DNA of 64,000 nt from Pseudomonas putida (GCF_028682635.1 NZ_JANHLK010000008.1:1-64000); one strand, 5' to 3'; positions 18,536-26,824 are shown, counted from the stretch's first letter. Program-made: numbers and translations. Notes: generated by a model from the sequence alone, not told the origin.

Positions 18536-18635
18536 TGTAGGAGCGAGCTTGTTCGCGATGGACGACTAGACAACACGGGCTACCTGATGCCGCGCGTTAT
18601 CGTTGACGTCCATCGCGAGCAAGCTCGCTCCTACA
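18536..18635. repeat. REPIN, GTAGGAGCNAGCTTGNTCGC family
   Basis: Left arm TGTAGGAGCGAGCTTGTTCG and right arm CGAGCAAGCTCGCTCCTACA enclose about 55 bases. It lies between the Spy-like gene's terminator and the kinase start. Confidence 0.85.
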
Positions 18636-18653
18636 GTAGATCAAAAGCAATGA

Positions 18654-18680
18654 GGCCCAACGGTGGTTAACCGTTGGGCC
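18654..18680 (-). terminator. Terminator-like hairpin after the Spy-like gene
   Basis: A perfect 11-bp stem, GGCCCAACGGT (18654-18664) with ACCGTTGGGCC (18670-18680), lies 14 bp beyond the stop of the Spy-like gene. On the minus strand it is followed by a T-rich stretch (TCATTGCTTTT). It probably reduces read-through into the kinase gene. Confidence 0.65.
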
Positions 18681-18693
18681 GGGGGTTAGCGCA

Positions 18694-19143
18694 TTATTGC
18701 GCTTTTTGCGCCTGCTGCGCTTTCCAGGCCTTGAACTCTGCCCATTCCGCGCGACGTTCAGCCTGTTTTTTCTGGATCTCGTCGAATTTCTTCTGTTGAT
18801 CCGGCTTCAACAAGGCACGCACATCGGCTTCGGCTTTCTTGTGGTTGGCGGCCATTTCATCTTTCATGGCTTTCTGGTCGGCTGGCGAGAGTTTTTCCAG
18901 GTACTTGTCGACCACTTGCTTACGCTCGTGCATCTGCTCGCCCATGATCTTGCGGATCTGCTCGCGCTGCTCGCGGCTCAGGTCCAGTTGGCTGTACGGG
19001 CCTTTACCGTGCATGCCGTGCATCTGACCGCCGTGGCGCGAACCGTCCATCGGGCCATCCATCGGGCCTGCGCCTTCAGGCATGGCCATGGCAACGGTCG
19101 GCAGGGCGGTGGCGAACATCAGAGCGATAAGAGTCTTGCGCAT
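18694..19143 (-). CDS. Spy/CpxP-like periplasmic LTXXQ protein
   Basis: The protein is 149 residues with a clear signal peptide (residues 1-20, ending VAMA). A Met/His/Gly-rich segment (GPMDGPMDGSRHGGQMHGMHGKG) could bind metal. Long charged helices carry two LTXXQ-like motifs (LDLSREQREQIRKI and LLKPDQQKKFDEI). The C-terminus is Lys/Ala/Gln-rich. Spy and CpxP are periplasmic chaperone-type proteins made under envelope stress, and CpxP restrains CpxA. Its place between a CpxR-like regulator and a CpxA-like kinase supports a similar role as effector or feedback inhibitor. Confidence 0.85.
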   Translation of the reverse strand: MRKTLIALMFATALPTVAMAMPEGAGPMDGPMDGSRHGGQMHGMHGKGPYSQLDLSREQREQIRKIMGEQMHERKQVVDKYLEKLSPADQKAMKDEMAANHKKAEADVRALLKPDQQKKFDEIQKKQAERRAEWAEFKAWKAQQAQKAQ

Positions 19144-19275
19144 GGTGAATCTCCTTGTCTCATTCCCGGTACGTTCCGGATGAGTTCAGATTACGCAGAT
19201 CAAGGTCAGCGGCGGTCAGCGGTACGTAAAGCTTGGGTAAAGATGGTTTTGCGCCGACCTGACAAAAACAACCCT

Positions 19276-19360
19276 TGTAGGAGCCGGCTTGCCAGCGAAG
19301 GCGTCCGAAAGAACGACGCATTATTCAAGGACGCCTTCGCCGGCAAGCCGGCTCCTGCAA
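19276..19360. repeat. REPIN, GTAGGAGCNGGCTTGCCAGC family
   Basis: Arms TTGTAGGAGCCGGCTTGCCA and its partner ending GGCTCCTGCAA enclose about 35 bases. It lies 12 bp from the response-regulator stop codon. It belongs to the same family as the big array at 60.2-61.9 kb. Confidence 0.85.
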
Positions 19361-19372
19361 GGGAGCGTAGGT

Positions 19373-20050
19373 TTAGAGGCTGTAGTAGTAGCCGCGGCTG
19401 CGCAGGGCCACGATGCGCGGGCGGCCATCGGGATGCGGGCCGATTTTTTTGCGCAGGTTGCTCACGTGCATGTCGAGGCTGCGGTCGTACAGGGTCAGCT
19501 TGCGGCCGAGGGCGATTTGCGCCAGTTCCTGTTTATCCAGCGGCTCGCCGGGCTGCTTGAGCAGGGCTTCGAGCAGGCGGCTTTCGGAAACTGTAAGCGT
19601 GAACTCCTGTTCATCGATGCTGACCACGCCGCGCACCGGGCTGAAACACAGGTCGCCCAGCTCCATCTGGCTGGACGCCGGCGCCGGATGGCTGCGGCGC
19701 AACACGGCGCGCAGGCGGGCTGTCAGTTCCCGTGGGTCGCAAGGTTTGGCCAGGTAGTCGTCGGCACCGAGCTCCAGGCCGAGGATACGGTCCAGGGGTT
19801 CGCCGCGGGCGGACAGCATCAGCACCGGCAAGTCCGGGTGATCGCTGCGCAGTTGCTTGAGCAGTTCCAGGCCACTGCCGTCCGGCAACATCACGTCCAG
19901 CACCACGGCCGCCGGGGAGGTTTCGGCCAGTGCGCGACGGGCGCTCTGGCCATCGTGACAGGCGCGCACCTGAAACCCTTCCTGGCTCAGCCAGCTGCTC
20001 AGGAGCTCGCACAGCTCCTGGTCATCATCAATTAGTAACAGCTCGCTCAT
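19373..20050 (-). CDS. OmpR/PhoB-family response regulator (CpxR-like)
   Basis: The protein is 225 residues. The receiver domain has the acidic pocket (LLIDDDQ), phosphoacceptor D52 (VVLDVMLPDGSG) and K102 region (DDYLAKPCDPREL). The C-terminal winged helix ends in the usual SLDMHVSNLRKKIG...RSRGYYYSL. Similarity to CpxR and the adjacent Spy-like and kinase genes suggest an envelope-stress response. It is first in a three-gene same-strand group; the gaps to the next genes (230 and 178 bp) each hold a REPIN, so internal promoters are possible. Confidence 0.88.
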   Translation of the reverse strand: MSELLLIDDDQELCELLSSWLSQEGFQVRACHDGQSARRALAETSPAAVVLDVMLPDGSGLELLKQLRSDHPDLPVLMLSARGEPLDRILGLELGADDYLAKPCDPRELTARLRAVLRRSHPAPASSQMELGDLCFSPVRGVVSIDEQEFTLTVSESRLLEALLKQPGEPLDKQELAQIALGRKLTLYDRSLDMHVSNLRKKIGPHPDGRPRIVALRSRGYYYSL

Positions 20051-20057
20051 GAATCAC

Positions 20058-20471
20058 TCAATTTAGCCATTGTCGACGTTTTCGACTCGCTCCACTGGCG
20101 AAGATACCGCAGAGCAGGGCCAATAGCGCCACCCCGGCGCCAACGACGAACCACTGTTGCTGATCGGTCAGCAAGCGCGGGATCGTACTGCCGGCCTGGA
20201 CTTCCCGAAGTTGCAGCTTGAGTCGCTGATTCTCCTGGCGCAACCGGACCAGCTGGACGCTTTCGCGTTCGCCATCGGCATTGTTCAATTGTTTGCCCAG
20301 TTCTTCTCGTTGCCGCTCGCTTTCCTTCAAGCGTTGCTGCAGTTCGTTGATCTGGCTGCCGGCGCTCAAGGACAGCGGCGTGGAGTTCGCGCCCTCGGCG
20401 GCTTCTTCACCGTGGGCGGGCGCCACGATCGACAACGTGACCAACATCAGACACAACGGACCTTTGCGCAT
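20058..20471 (-). CDS. Signal-peptide coiled-coil membrane protein of unknown function
   Basis: The protein is 137 residues: a signal peptide (about 1-20, ending PAHG), a long coiled coil (about 40-95: INELQQRLKESERQREELG, then LRQENQRLKLQLREV), and a C-terminal membrane helix (WFVVGAGVALLALLCGIFASG) with a basic end. The layout matches the C-terminal half of YgiM/TIGR04211-type proteins but without the SH3 domain. GGAG precedes the start at 20471. It sits 7 bp upstream of the response regulator, so the two are probably co-transcribed. I cannot assign a function. Confidence 0.7.
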   Translation of the reverse strand: MRKGPLCLMLVTLSIVAPAHGEEAAEGANSTPLSLSAGSQINELQQRLKESERQREELGKQLNNADGERESVQLVRLRQENQRLKLQLREVQAGSTIPRLLTDQQQWFVVGAGVALLALLCGIFASGASRKRRQWLN

Positions 20472-20581
20472 CGCGACTCCTGATTCCAATACGGATATTG
20501 GGGAGTTTGTCGGCAGGCAAACGAGAATAATGAGCGATTGAGAACGCGATGAACCGATAAGGTTCACCGCGCCAAGAGACG

Positions 20582-20881
20582 TTACGGCAGGACTTGCTTG
20601 AAAGGCTTGACCAGGACGTTGGCGTAGACGCCGGCGGCGATGTACGGATCGGCGTCGGCCCAGGCCTGCGCGGCGCTCAGGGAGTCGAATTCGGCGACGA
20701 TCAGGCTGCCGGTGAAACCCGCTGCCCCTGGATCATTGCTGTCGACCGCCGGATGTGGGCCGGCCAATACGATGCGACCTTCGCCTTTGAGCACCTGCAG
20801 GCGCTCAAGGTGTGCAGGCCGGGCGGCCAGGCGGGCTTCCAGGGAGTTGGCGACGTCTGTGGCAATGATTGCGTAAAGCAT
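20582..20881 (-). CDS. yciI: YciI-family protein
   Basis: The protein is 99 residues and starts [32 protein letters not shown], with the family's conserved His/Asp pair ([13 protein letters not shown]) and GPHPA turn. YciI proteins have a ferredoxin-like fold; some are dehydrochlorinase-like, but the physiological reaction is unknown. The gene follows yciB with a 1-bp gap, an association conserved in gammaproteobacteria. Confidence 0.88.
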   Translation of the reverse strand: MLYAIIATDVANSLEARLAARPAHLERLQVLKGEGRIVLAGPHPAVDSNDPGAAGFTGSLIVAEFDSLSAAQAWADADPYIAAGVYANVLVKPFKQVLP

Positions 20882-20882
20882 G

Positions 20883-21479
20883 TCAGTCCTCGGTTTTCGG
20901 CGTTGTGGTATCGGCGTCGTGCAGGTGGCGGGACAGGTAGATGCCCTGGCCGACCAGGAACAGCAAAGTCATGCCCAGGCTGCCGAAGACCTTGAAGTCG
21001 ACCCAGTAGCTCTGGAACGTGAACGCGACGAACAGGTTGGCGGCACCGCAAAACAGGAAAAACGCGATCCAGGCGATGTTCAGGCGCGTCCAGACCGGCT
21101 CCGGCAGGCTCAGCGCGTGGCCCATGATGCGCTTGATCAGCAGTTGGTCACCGATGAAGTGGCTGCCGATGAACGCCAGGGCGAACAACCAGTTGACCAC
21201 CGGAGCTTTCCATTTCAGGAAGGTCTCGCTGTGGAAGGCCAGGGTCAGGCTGCCGAAGACCAGGCAGGCGATCAGGGTCAGCCACTGGCTCTTCTCCAGC
21301 TTGCGCTGCTTGATGAACAGCGTGCCGTAGACCACCAGGGAGCTGATGATCAGCATCGCGGTGGCGCTGTAGATGCCGCCTACAGTGACCTCGTGGCCGG
21401 CTATGTCGACGACCCGTGGATCGATCTTGAAGACGATGAAAAACAGCAGGAGCGGGATGAAATCGATGAATTGTTTCAC
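20883..21479 (-). CDS. yciB: Inner-membrane septation protein A (YciB/IspZ family)
   Basis: The protein is 198 residues with five hydrophobic segments and the family signature at the start, (GTG) [21 protein letters not shown], plus [19 protein letters not shown]. It affects septation and envelope integrity in other bacteria. The GTG at 21479 is chosen because it gives the canonical N-terminus; the longer frame adds 13 residues without similarity. It is the first gene of a yciB-yciI operon, divergent from the PHP-domain gene. Confidence 0.88.
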   Translation of the reverse strand: MKQFIDFIPLLLFFIVFKIDPRVVDIAGHEVTVGGIYSATAMLIISSLVVYGTLFIKQRKLEKSQWLTLIACLVFGSLTLAFHSETFLKWKAPVVNWLFALAFIGSHFIGDQLLIKRIMGHALSLPEPVWTRLNIAWIAFFLFCGAANLFVAFTFQSYWVDFKVFGSLGMTLLFLVGQGIYLSRHLHDADTTTPKTED

Positions 21480-21566
21480 AGTGGCAGCCAGAAGCAGGAT
21501 GTGGCGGCATAATAACAAACATATGGGCGCGCGATAGCGCCAGCTGATTTGAGGTTACAAAGCCCT

Positions 21567-22430
21567 GTGAATGTTGATTTGCACTGCCATAGCACGGCCT
21601 CCGATGGCGCCCTGGCGCCTGCGATCCTGGTTGCGCGAGCGTTCGAGAAAGGCGTGCGAGTCCTGGCCTTGACCGATCACGACACCCTCGAAGGCCTCGA
21701 CGAGGCCCGCTGTGCAGCGAATGCGCTGGGGATGCAACTGGTCAATGGCGTCGAATTGTCCTGCACCTGGGGCGGCGCGACCATTCACGTGCTGGGCTAC
21801 GGTTTCGATGTCAATGCCGCGCCGTTGGTCGAGGCGATTGCCAAGTTGCGCGACGGCCGCTGGCTACGTTCCGAGGAAATCAGCCGCAAACTGGCGTTGA
21901 AAGGCATGCCGGGAGCGCTCGAAGGCGCCCGTGAAGTCCAGCAGGCCCTGGGCGACAGCGGTAACGCGCCGGCCCGCCCGCACTTCGCCGACTGGATGGT
22001 GCGCGAAGGTTTCGTCAAGGATCGCGCCGAAGCGTTCCGCAAATGGCTGGGTGCCGGCAAGCTGGGTGACGTCAAGCAACACTGGCCAACCCTGGAAGAA
22101 ACCGTCGAAACCCTGCGCGCGGCCAAGGCGTGGGTCAGTCTGGCCCACCCCTGGCACTACGAATTCACTCGCAGCAAGCGTCGCCGCCTGATTGCCGACT
22201 ATATTCAAGCAGGGGGCCACGCGATCGAAGTGGTCAATGGCCATCAGCCTGCCGAGCAAGTAGGCAGCCTGGCTATTCTGGCCCGCGAGTTCGGTCTGCT
22301 GGTCAGCGCCGGCAGTGATTTTCATGGCCCTGGAGGCTGGTCCGAGATCGGTGAATATCGCCCGCTTCCGGAGGATCTGCCACCACTGTGGTGTCGATTC
22401 AAACATGACCCAAATATTGCCGTCGTCTGA
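21567..22430 (+). CDS. PHP-domain phosphoesterase (RNase AM/TrpH family)
   Basis: The protein is 287 residues starting (GTG) MNVDLHCHSTASDGALAPA. Metal-binding PHP motifs are visible: HCHS, TDHDTLEG, the NGVELSC Glu, SLAHPWHY and SAGSDFHGP. The E. coli homologue (YciV/TrpH, RNase AM) is a 5'-3' exonuclease that trims RNA ends and 3',5'-bisphosphates. The GTG at 21567 gives the conserved N-terminus. It is followed by the YciO, scpA, scpB and rluB genes on the same strand, a conserved Pseudomonas order. Confidence 0.87.
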   Translation: MNVDLHCHSTASDGALAPAILVARAFEKGVRVLALTDHDTLEGLDEARCAANALGMQLVNGVELSCTWGGATIHVLGYGFDVNAAPLVEAIAKLRDGRWLRSEEISRKLALKGMPGALEGAREVQQALGDSGNAPARPHFADWMVREGFVKDRAEAFRKWLGAGKLGDVKQHWPTLEETVETLRAAKAWVSLAHPWHYEFTRSKRRRLIADYIQAGGHAIEVVNGHQPAEQVGSLAILAREFGLLVSAGSDFHGPGGWSEIGEYRPLPEDLPPLWCRFKHDPNIAVV

Positions 22431-22443
22431 ACAGGTAGAGAAT

Positions 22444-23073
22444 GTGAGTCAATTTTTCCAGATTCATCCGGAAAACCCGCAAGCGCGCCTGATCAAGCAG
22501 GCTGTCGAGATCATTCGCAAGGGCGGGGTGGTGATCTATCCCACGGACTCCTCCTACGCCATTGGTTGCCAGATCGGCGACAAGGTCGCCGTGGAGCGCG
22601 TACGCCGACTGCGCCAGCTCGACGAAAAGCACAACTTTGCGCTGATCTGCAGCGATCTGTCACAACTGGGGCTGTTCGCCAAGATCGACACGGGCACCTT
22701 CCGCATTCTCAAGGCTCACCTTCCAGGGCCCTACACTTTTATCCTCAACGCCACCCGTGAAGTCCCGCGCCTGCTGTTGCATCCGAAAAAACGCACCATC
22801 GGCCTGCGGGTGCCGAGCCATCCGATTGCCCTGGCGTTGCTCGAAGAGCTGGGCGAACCGTTGATGAGCGTGACGCTGATCATGCCGGGCGACGAGGATC
22901 CTTTGACCGATCCTTACGAAATGCGCCAATTGCTCGAGCATCAGGTCGACCTGATCATCGATGGCGGTTTCGGCGGGATCAAGGCTTCCACGGTGATCAA
23001 CCTCGCCGATGGCGAGCCGGAAGTGATCCGCGTCGGTTGTGGCGACCCTGCGCCGTTCATGGTCGAGGCCTAG
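22444..23073 (+). CDS. YciO/Sua5/YrdC-family protein
   Basis: The protein is 209 residues starting (GTG) MSQFFQIHPENPQARLIKQA. The YrdC-fold signature is clear: GGVVIYPTDSSYAIGCQ, a KHNFALICSDLSQL segment, LPGPYTFILNAT and GLRVPSHPIA. Sua5/TsaC make threonylcarbamoyl-AMP for tRNA t6A, but YciO paralogues are thought to be weak or different in this activity. AGGTAGAG precedes the GTG. It directly abuts scpA, implying co-transcription. Confidence 0.85.
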   Translation: MSQFFQIHPENPQARLIKQAVEIIRKGGVVIYPTDSSYAIGCQIGDKVAVERVRRLRQLDEKHNFALICSDLSQLGLFAKIDTGTFRILKAHLPGPYTFILNATREVPRLLLHPKKRTIGLRVPSHPIALALLEELGEPLMSVTLIMPGDEDPLTDPYEMRQLLEHQVDLIIDGGFGGIKASTVINLADGEPEVIRVGCGDPAPFMVEA

Positions 23074-23892
23074 ATGTCCGCAGTTGAACCCGTCGACAGT
23101 CAGGCTGGGGCCCAACAAGAGCTGCCTTTCGCCATGGTCTATGGCCAGGCGGTCATGGAAATGCCGCTGGACCTGTACATCCCGCCGGATGCGCTGGAGG
23201 TCTTTCTCGAAGCCTTCGAAGGCCCCCTCGACCTGCTCCTGTACCTGATCCGCAAACAGAACATCAACATCCTCGACATCCCGGTGGCGGAAATCACCCG
23301 TCAGTACATGGGGTATGTCGAGTTGATGCAGTCGGTGCGCCTGGAACTGGCCGCCGAATACCTGGTGATGGCCGCGATGCTGGCCGAGATCAAGTCGCGG
23401 ATGCTGCTGCCGCGGGCTGAAACCGTCGAGGACGAGGAAGAAGACCCGCGAGCCGAACTGATCCGTCGCTTGCAGGAGTACGAGCGTTTCAAGGCCGCCG
23501 CCGAAGGCATCGATGGCCTGAGCCGGGTCGGTCGCGACGTGGTGGTGCCCAAGCTCGATGCCCCGGAAGCCAGGGCGCGCAAACTGTTGCCGGATGTGCG
23601 CTTGTCCGAGATTTTGCTGTCCATGGCCGAGGTGCTTCGCCGTGGCGACATGTTCGAAAGCCACCAGGTCAGCCGCGAAGCGCTGTCCACCCGCGAACGC
23701 ATGAGCGATGTGCTGGAACGGCTCAAGGGCGGCGGTTTCGTACCGTTCGTCGAGCTGTTCACCGCCGAGGAAGGGCGCCTGGGGGTTGTCGTGACCTTCA
23801 TGGCAATTCTCGAGCTGGTCAAGGAATCCTTGGTCGAGCTGGTGCAGAATGAGCCGTTCGCCGCGATCCACGTCCGAGCACGAGCCGAATAA
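23074..23892 (+). CDS. scpA: Segregation and condensation protein A
   Basis: The protein is 272 residues. It is the kleisin subunit of the SMC-like condensin. The hallmark N-terminal segment is FLEAFEGPLDLLLYLIRKQNINILDIPVAEITRQYM (about 47-82), followed by AAEYLVMAAMLAEIKSRMLLPR and a C-terminal winged-helix region (FVELFTAEEGRLGVVVTFMAILEL). ScpA and ScpB work with an SMC-type ATPase in chromosome segregation. The ATG immediately follows the YciO stop, and scpB follows after 11 bp. Confidence 0.93.
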   Translation: MSAVEPVDSQAGAQQELPFAMVYGQAVMEMPLDLYIPPDALEVFLEAFEGPLDLLLYLIRKQNINILDIPVAEITRQYMGYVELMQSVRLELAAEYLVMAAMLAEIKSRMLLPRAETVEDEEEDPRAELIRRLQEYERFKAAAEGIDGLSRVGRDVVVPKLDAPEARARKLLPDVRLSEILLSMAEVLRRGDMFESHQVSREALSTRERMSDVLERLKGGGFVPFVELFTAEEGRLGVVVTFMAILELVKESLVELVQNEPFAAIHVRARAE

Positions 23893-23903
23893 CGAGTCCA
23901 ATC

Positions 23904-24857
23904 ATGAACCTGAGTGAACCCCGCGAGCTGGCGCCACTGCTCGAAGCCTTTCTGTTGGCCTCTGGAAAACCGCAATCGCTGGAGCGCCTGTTCGAGCTCT
24001 TCGAAGAGGGCGAGCGCCCGGAACCCGCGGTCTTCAAGAAAGCCCTGACCATTCTGGGCAAGTCCTGTGATGGCCGCGCCTACGAGTTGAAGGAGGTTGC
24101 TTCCGGCTATCGCCTGCAAATCCGTGAAAAGTTTTCGCCGTGGGTCGGGCGCTTATGGGAAGAGCGGCCGCAGCGCTACTCGCGGGCCATGCTCGAAACC
24201 ATTGCCTTGATCGCCTATCGCCAGCCGATCACCCGGGGCGAGATCGAGGATGTGCGGGGCGTGGCGGTCAACAGCCAGATCGTCAAGACGCTGATGGAGC
24301 GCGAGTGGATCCGCATCGTCGGCTACCGCGATGTGCCGGGCAAGCCGGCGATGTTCGCCACCACCAAGGCGTTTCTCGATCATTTCAACCTGAAGAACCT
24401 CGATGACCTGCCGCCGCTGGCCGAGGTGCGCGAACTGGAGCCGGACCCGGTGCTCGATTTCGACGACGCGCCAGTACCTGCAGGGCTGCAAGAACTGGCC
24501 GACGCCAGCGCCGAGCCGGAAGAGCCTAAGGAAGAGACCAGTTTCCATACGCTGTTGCTGGAGCTGGACAGCATGGAGGAGGGGATCAAGACCGACTTCG
24601 ACGATTTGTTGCGTGATGGTGAGTTGCCGGGGATTGATCCGGAGCAGCCTGACATCGAACCGGAACAGGTTGAACCCGAAGCTGAGCCCGAGCAGGAAGA
24701 CGACATCCTCGGCGTTGCCGAGGCTCGCGAAAAGCTCCTGGCCGCCGTCGCTGCCCTGGAGCAGCCAAAGCCCGAGCCGGAGCTATCCGACGAAGAAGCC
24801 GAAGCCTTGGCCCTCGCCGAAGCCATCGAAGCCGAACGCCGCGAGTTCGAAGACTGA
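23904..24857 (+). CDS. scpB: Segregation and condensation protein B with long acidic tail
   Basis: The protein is 317 residues. Two winged-helix domains fill the first ~175 residues (LLEAFLLASGKPQSLERLFELF, then ETIALIAYRQPITRGEIEDVRGVAVNSQIVKTLMEREWI). The remaining ~140 residues are rich in Glu, Asp and Pro, with repeated PEPE/EPEQ runs. Most ScpB proteins end near 180-220 residues, so the tail is an extension found in Pseudomonas, presumably disordered. ScpB dimers bind ScpA in the condensin complex. Confidence 0.92.
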   Translation: MNLSEPRELAPLLEAFLLASGKPQSLERLFELFEEGERPEPAVFKKALTILGKSCDGRAYELKEVASGYRLQIREKFSPWVGRLWEERPQRYSRAMLETIALIAYRQPITRGEIEDVRGVAVNSQIVKTLMEREWIRIVGYRDVPGKPAMFATTKAFLDHFNLKNLDDLPPLAEVRELEPDPVLDFDDAPVPAGLQELADASAEPEEPKEETSFHTLLLELDSMEEGIKTDFDDLLRDGELPGIDPEQPDIEPEQVEPEAEPEQEDDILGVAEAREKLLAAVAALEQPKPEPELSDEEAEALALAEAIEAERREFED

Positions 24858-25039
24858 CACAGTTCCAATGAGGGGGAATGTGTTCAAAGTGGATCACCGG
24901 CCGGCGGAAAAGCCAATAACCTTGCATTCATCAGCTAGTCTCTGATGCGCAAACGCCCGCATGCGCGTATGATTCGCGACCCTTCGGCGATCCCTTCGCC
25001 CAAGTACCCAGTTTTCAGAACACACCGGGAGGTGCCCAG

Positions 25040-26251
25040 ATGAGTATCAAAGACCAGAAAGACGACCAGGAAATCGGCCCAGCAGGCGAAAAGCTGCAGA
25101 AGGTCCTCGCCCGTATCGGCGTCGGCTCGCGCCGTGACGTGGAAGCCTGGATCAGCCACGGCCGGATCAAGGTCAACGGCAAAGACGCCACCCTTGGCCA
25201 GCGCGTCGACATGCACGACGCCATCACCATCGACGGCAAGGTCATCAAGCGTGAAGAGGCCGCCGAGTCGGTCCGCCGCGTGATCATGTACAACAAGCCC
25301 GATGGCGAAATCTGCACCCGTGTCGACCCGGAAGGCCGTCCGACCGTGTTCGACAAGATGCCAAAGCCGAAAGAAGGCCGCTGGATCAACATCGGTCGCC
25401 TCGACATCAACACCACCGGCCTGCTGATGTTCACCACCGACGGTGAGCTGGCCAACCGCCTGATGCACCCTTCCTACGAAATGGACCGTGAATACGCGGT
25501 GCGTGTGCGTGGCGAAGTCGATGACGAGATGATCGAGCGCCTGAAAGCTGGCGTGGTCCTCGAAGACGGCCCGGCCAAATTCACCGACATCAAGCAGGCG
25601 CCGGGCGGCGAAGGTTTCAACCACTGGTACCACTGCGTGGTGATGGAAGGTCGTAACCGCGAAGTACGTCGCCTGTGGGAATCCCAGGGCCTGGTGGTCA
25701 GCCGTCTGAAGCGCGTGCGTTTCGGTCCGGTGTTCCTCAACTCGGACCTGCCGATGGGTCGCTGGCGCGAAATGAGCCAGTACGAAGTCGACATCCTCAG
25801 TGCCGAGGTCGGCCTGACGCCGGTCGCGATGCCGCAGATGAACGCCAAGAGCAAAGACAAGCTTGACCGGATGCAGCGTAAATCGTCGCGTCCAATGGCC
25901 AAGACCGAGCGCGTACGGACCCTGCGTCCAGCCACCGCCGCACCTGCAGCGCCACGTGCCAGCCGCGAGCCGCAGATCGAAGGCGAGCGCCCGGCGCGCA
26001 AGCCGGCTGCTCGTCAGGACGGTGAACGCGGTCCACGCACGCCGCGTCCGGCCAATGGCCGCACCGAGCGTGGCGAAGGCCGTGGTACGCCGGTAGCTGA
26101 TCGTCCGGCCGACACCAAGCGCCCGGCCAAGCCGGCGCCGAAGCGTCCGGGGATCAAGCTGGTCGACGGTGATGCGCCGTCGGGCAAGCGCCGTGGCGCA
26201 CCGGCCGGTTCCGGTCAGCGTCCGGGGTTTGGTCGTCGCAAGCCTGAGTAA
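25040..26251 (+). CDS. rluB: 23S rRNA pseudouridine(2605) synthase RluB
   Basis: The protein is 403 residues. An S4 RNA-binding domain (about 17-63: EKLQKVLARIGVGSRRDVEAWI) precedes the RsuA-type synthase domain with catalytic D122 in GRLDINTTGLL. From about residue 275 on, the tail is a basic, Pro/Arg/Lys-rich extension (KRPAKPAPKRPG and similar), as often seen in Pseudomonas RluB. It converts U2605 of 23S rRNA to pseudouridine. GGGAGGTG precedes the ATG, and a strong terminator follows. Confidence 0.93.
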   Translation: MSIKDQKDDQEIGPAGEKLQKVLARIGVGSRRDVEAWISHGRIKVNGKDATLGQRVDMHDAITIDGKVIKREEAAESVRRVIMYNKPDGEICTRVDPEGRPTVFDKMPKPKEGRWINIGRLDINTTGLLMFTTDGELANRLMHPSYEMDREYAVRVRGEVDDEMIERLKAGVVLEDGPAKFTDIKQAPGGEGFNHWYHCVVMEGRNREVRRLWESQGLVVSRLKRVRFGPVFLNSDLPMGRWREMSQYEVDILSAEVGLTPVAMPQMNAKSKDKLDRMQRKSSRPMAKTERVRTLRPATAAPAAPRASREPQIEGERPARKPAARQDGERGPRTPRPANGRTERGEGRGTPVADRPADTKRPAKPAPKRPGIKLVDGDAPSGKRRGAPAGSGQRPGFGRRKPE

Positions 26252-26270
26252 TCGGAAAGCGCTTCATGAA

Positions 26271-26301
26271 AAACGCCAGCCTTCGGGTTGGCGTTTTTTT
26301 T
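26271..26301 (+). terminator. Intrinsic terminator after rluB
   Basis: AAACGCCAGCC (26271-26281) pairs with GGTTGGCGTTT around a stable TTCG loop, followed by a run of Ts. A textbook rho-independent terminator, 20 bp past the rluB stop. Confidence 0.93.
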
Positions 26302-26334
26302 GTGCCTGGTTTTAGCCCTGTAGCGTTTTTGAGG

Positions 26335-26425
26335 ACGCTTTCGCGAGCAAGCCCGCTCCCACAGGTGACCGAGCCGGCACAGATAAATGCGATCCACTGT
26401 GGGAGCGGGCTTGCTCGCGAAAGCG
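26335..26425. repeat. REPIN, GTGGGAGCGGGCTTGCTCGC family
   Basis: Arms CGCTTTCGCGAGCAAGCCCG (ending CTCCCAC) and GTGGGAGCGGGCTTGCTCGC (ending GAAAGCG) enclose about 35 bases. The same family occurs at 30997-31086 and 35509-35592. Confidence 0.9.
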
Positions 26426-26652
26426 CCAGTCGCTGCACCAGTGATTCCGAAGTGGAAAGTCAAAATGACAGGCTGTAAAGATTTCATGACGAAATCCCTG
26501 TATTAACCCCATGAAATCGCCTCTCACGTAATGCCGTAAAAAAATTCTTACGCTCAATTCGCTCAAGTCCTTCCCCCAGCCCTCTAGCCCGCTTGTTTCC
26601 CGCCCCCATGCAAGGTGTTATGCGCGCCATGCCTGTCGTGCAGGTGCATAAC
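26426..26652. other. Gene-free stretch between the rluB REPIN and a small ORF
   Basis: No coding region is supported here. It contains a 9-bp inverted repeat, GATTTCATG (26480-26488) with CATGAAATC (26510-26518). A weak sigma-70-like promoter TTGTTT-N17-TGTTAT (26593-26621) is followed by GTTATGC/GCATAAC arms that could form a hairpin at the start of the transcript. Confidence 0.35.
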
Positions 26653-26756
26653 AAAAAGGAGGCGCAATGAACGCCGCAATCCATTTCCAGCTCCCATCGC
26701 GGGTCGGTTTTTCCACCGTCCCGGTCCATGACCCGCAAAGGTCTGACCTCCTTTTT
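26653..26756 (+). promoter_or_regulatory. Hairpin pairing a ribosome site with a downstream CCTCCTTTTT
   Basis: AAAAAGGAGG (26653-26662), which is the ribosome site of the small ORF at 26667, is exactly complementary to CCTCCTTTTT (26747-26756). Inside it GCGGGTC (26699-26705) pairs with GACCCGC (26730-26736). The 3' arm ends in five Ts, so the structure could also act as a terminator. Confidence 0.4.
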
Positions 26757-26813
26757 GCAGTCGCCCGATCCCTTCGAGGCGGACACATGCAATCCCGGCT
26801 ACCGACACGCTGA
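26667..26813 (+). CDS. Possible 48-codon small ORF with strong ribosome site
   Basis: An ATG at 26667 follows a near-ideal AAGGAGG site and opens a 48-residue frame beginning MNAAIHFQLPSRVGFST. I do not recognise the product. Several codons (AGG, CGA, CTA, TCT) are rare in the neighbouring genes, so coding is uncertain. The main argument for it is the ribosome site, which can be masked by a downstream complement. It may be a leader ORF or a chance frame within a small RNA. Confidence 0.3.
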   Translation: MNAAIHFQLPSRVGFSTVPVHDPQRSDLLFAVARSLRGGHMQSRLPTR

Positions 26814-26824
26814 TCCAGCGGGGT

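Noticed and set aside
26484..26808. Overlapping minus-strand frames in the rluB-aroP gap
   Set aside because: They lack ribosome sites, overlap each other in different frames and cross the inverted repeats; no recognisable protein.
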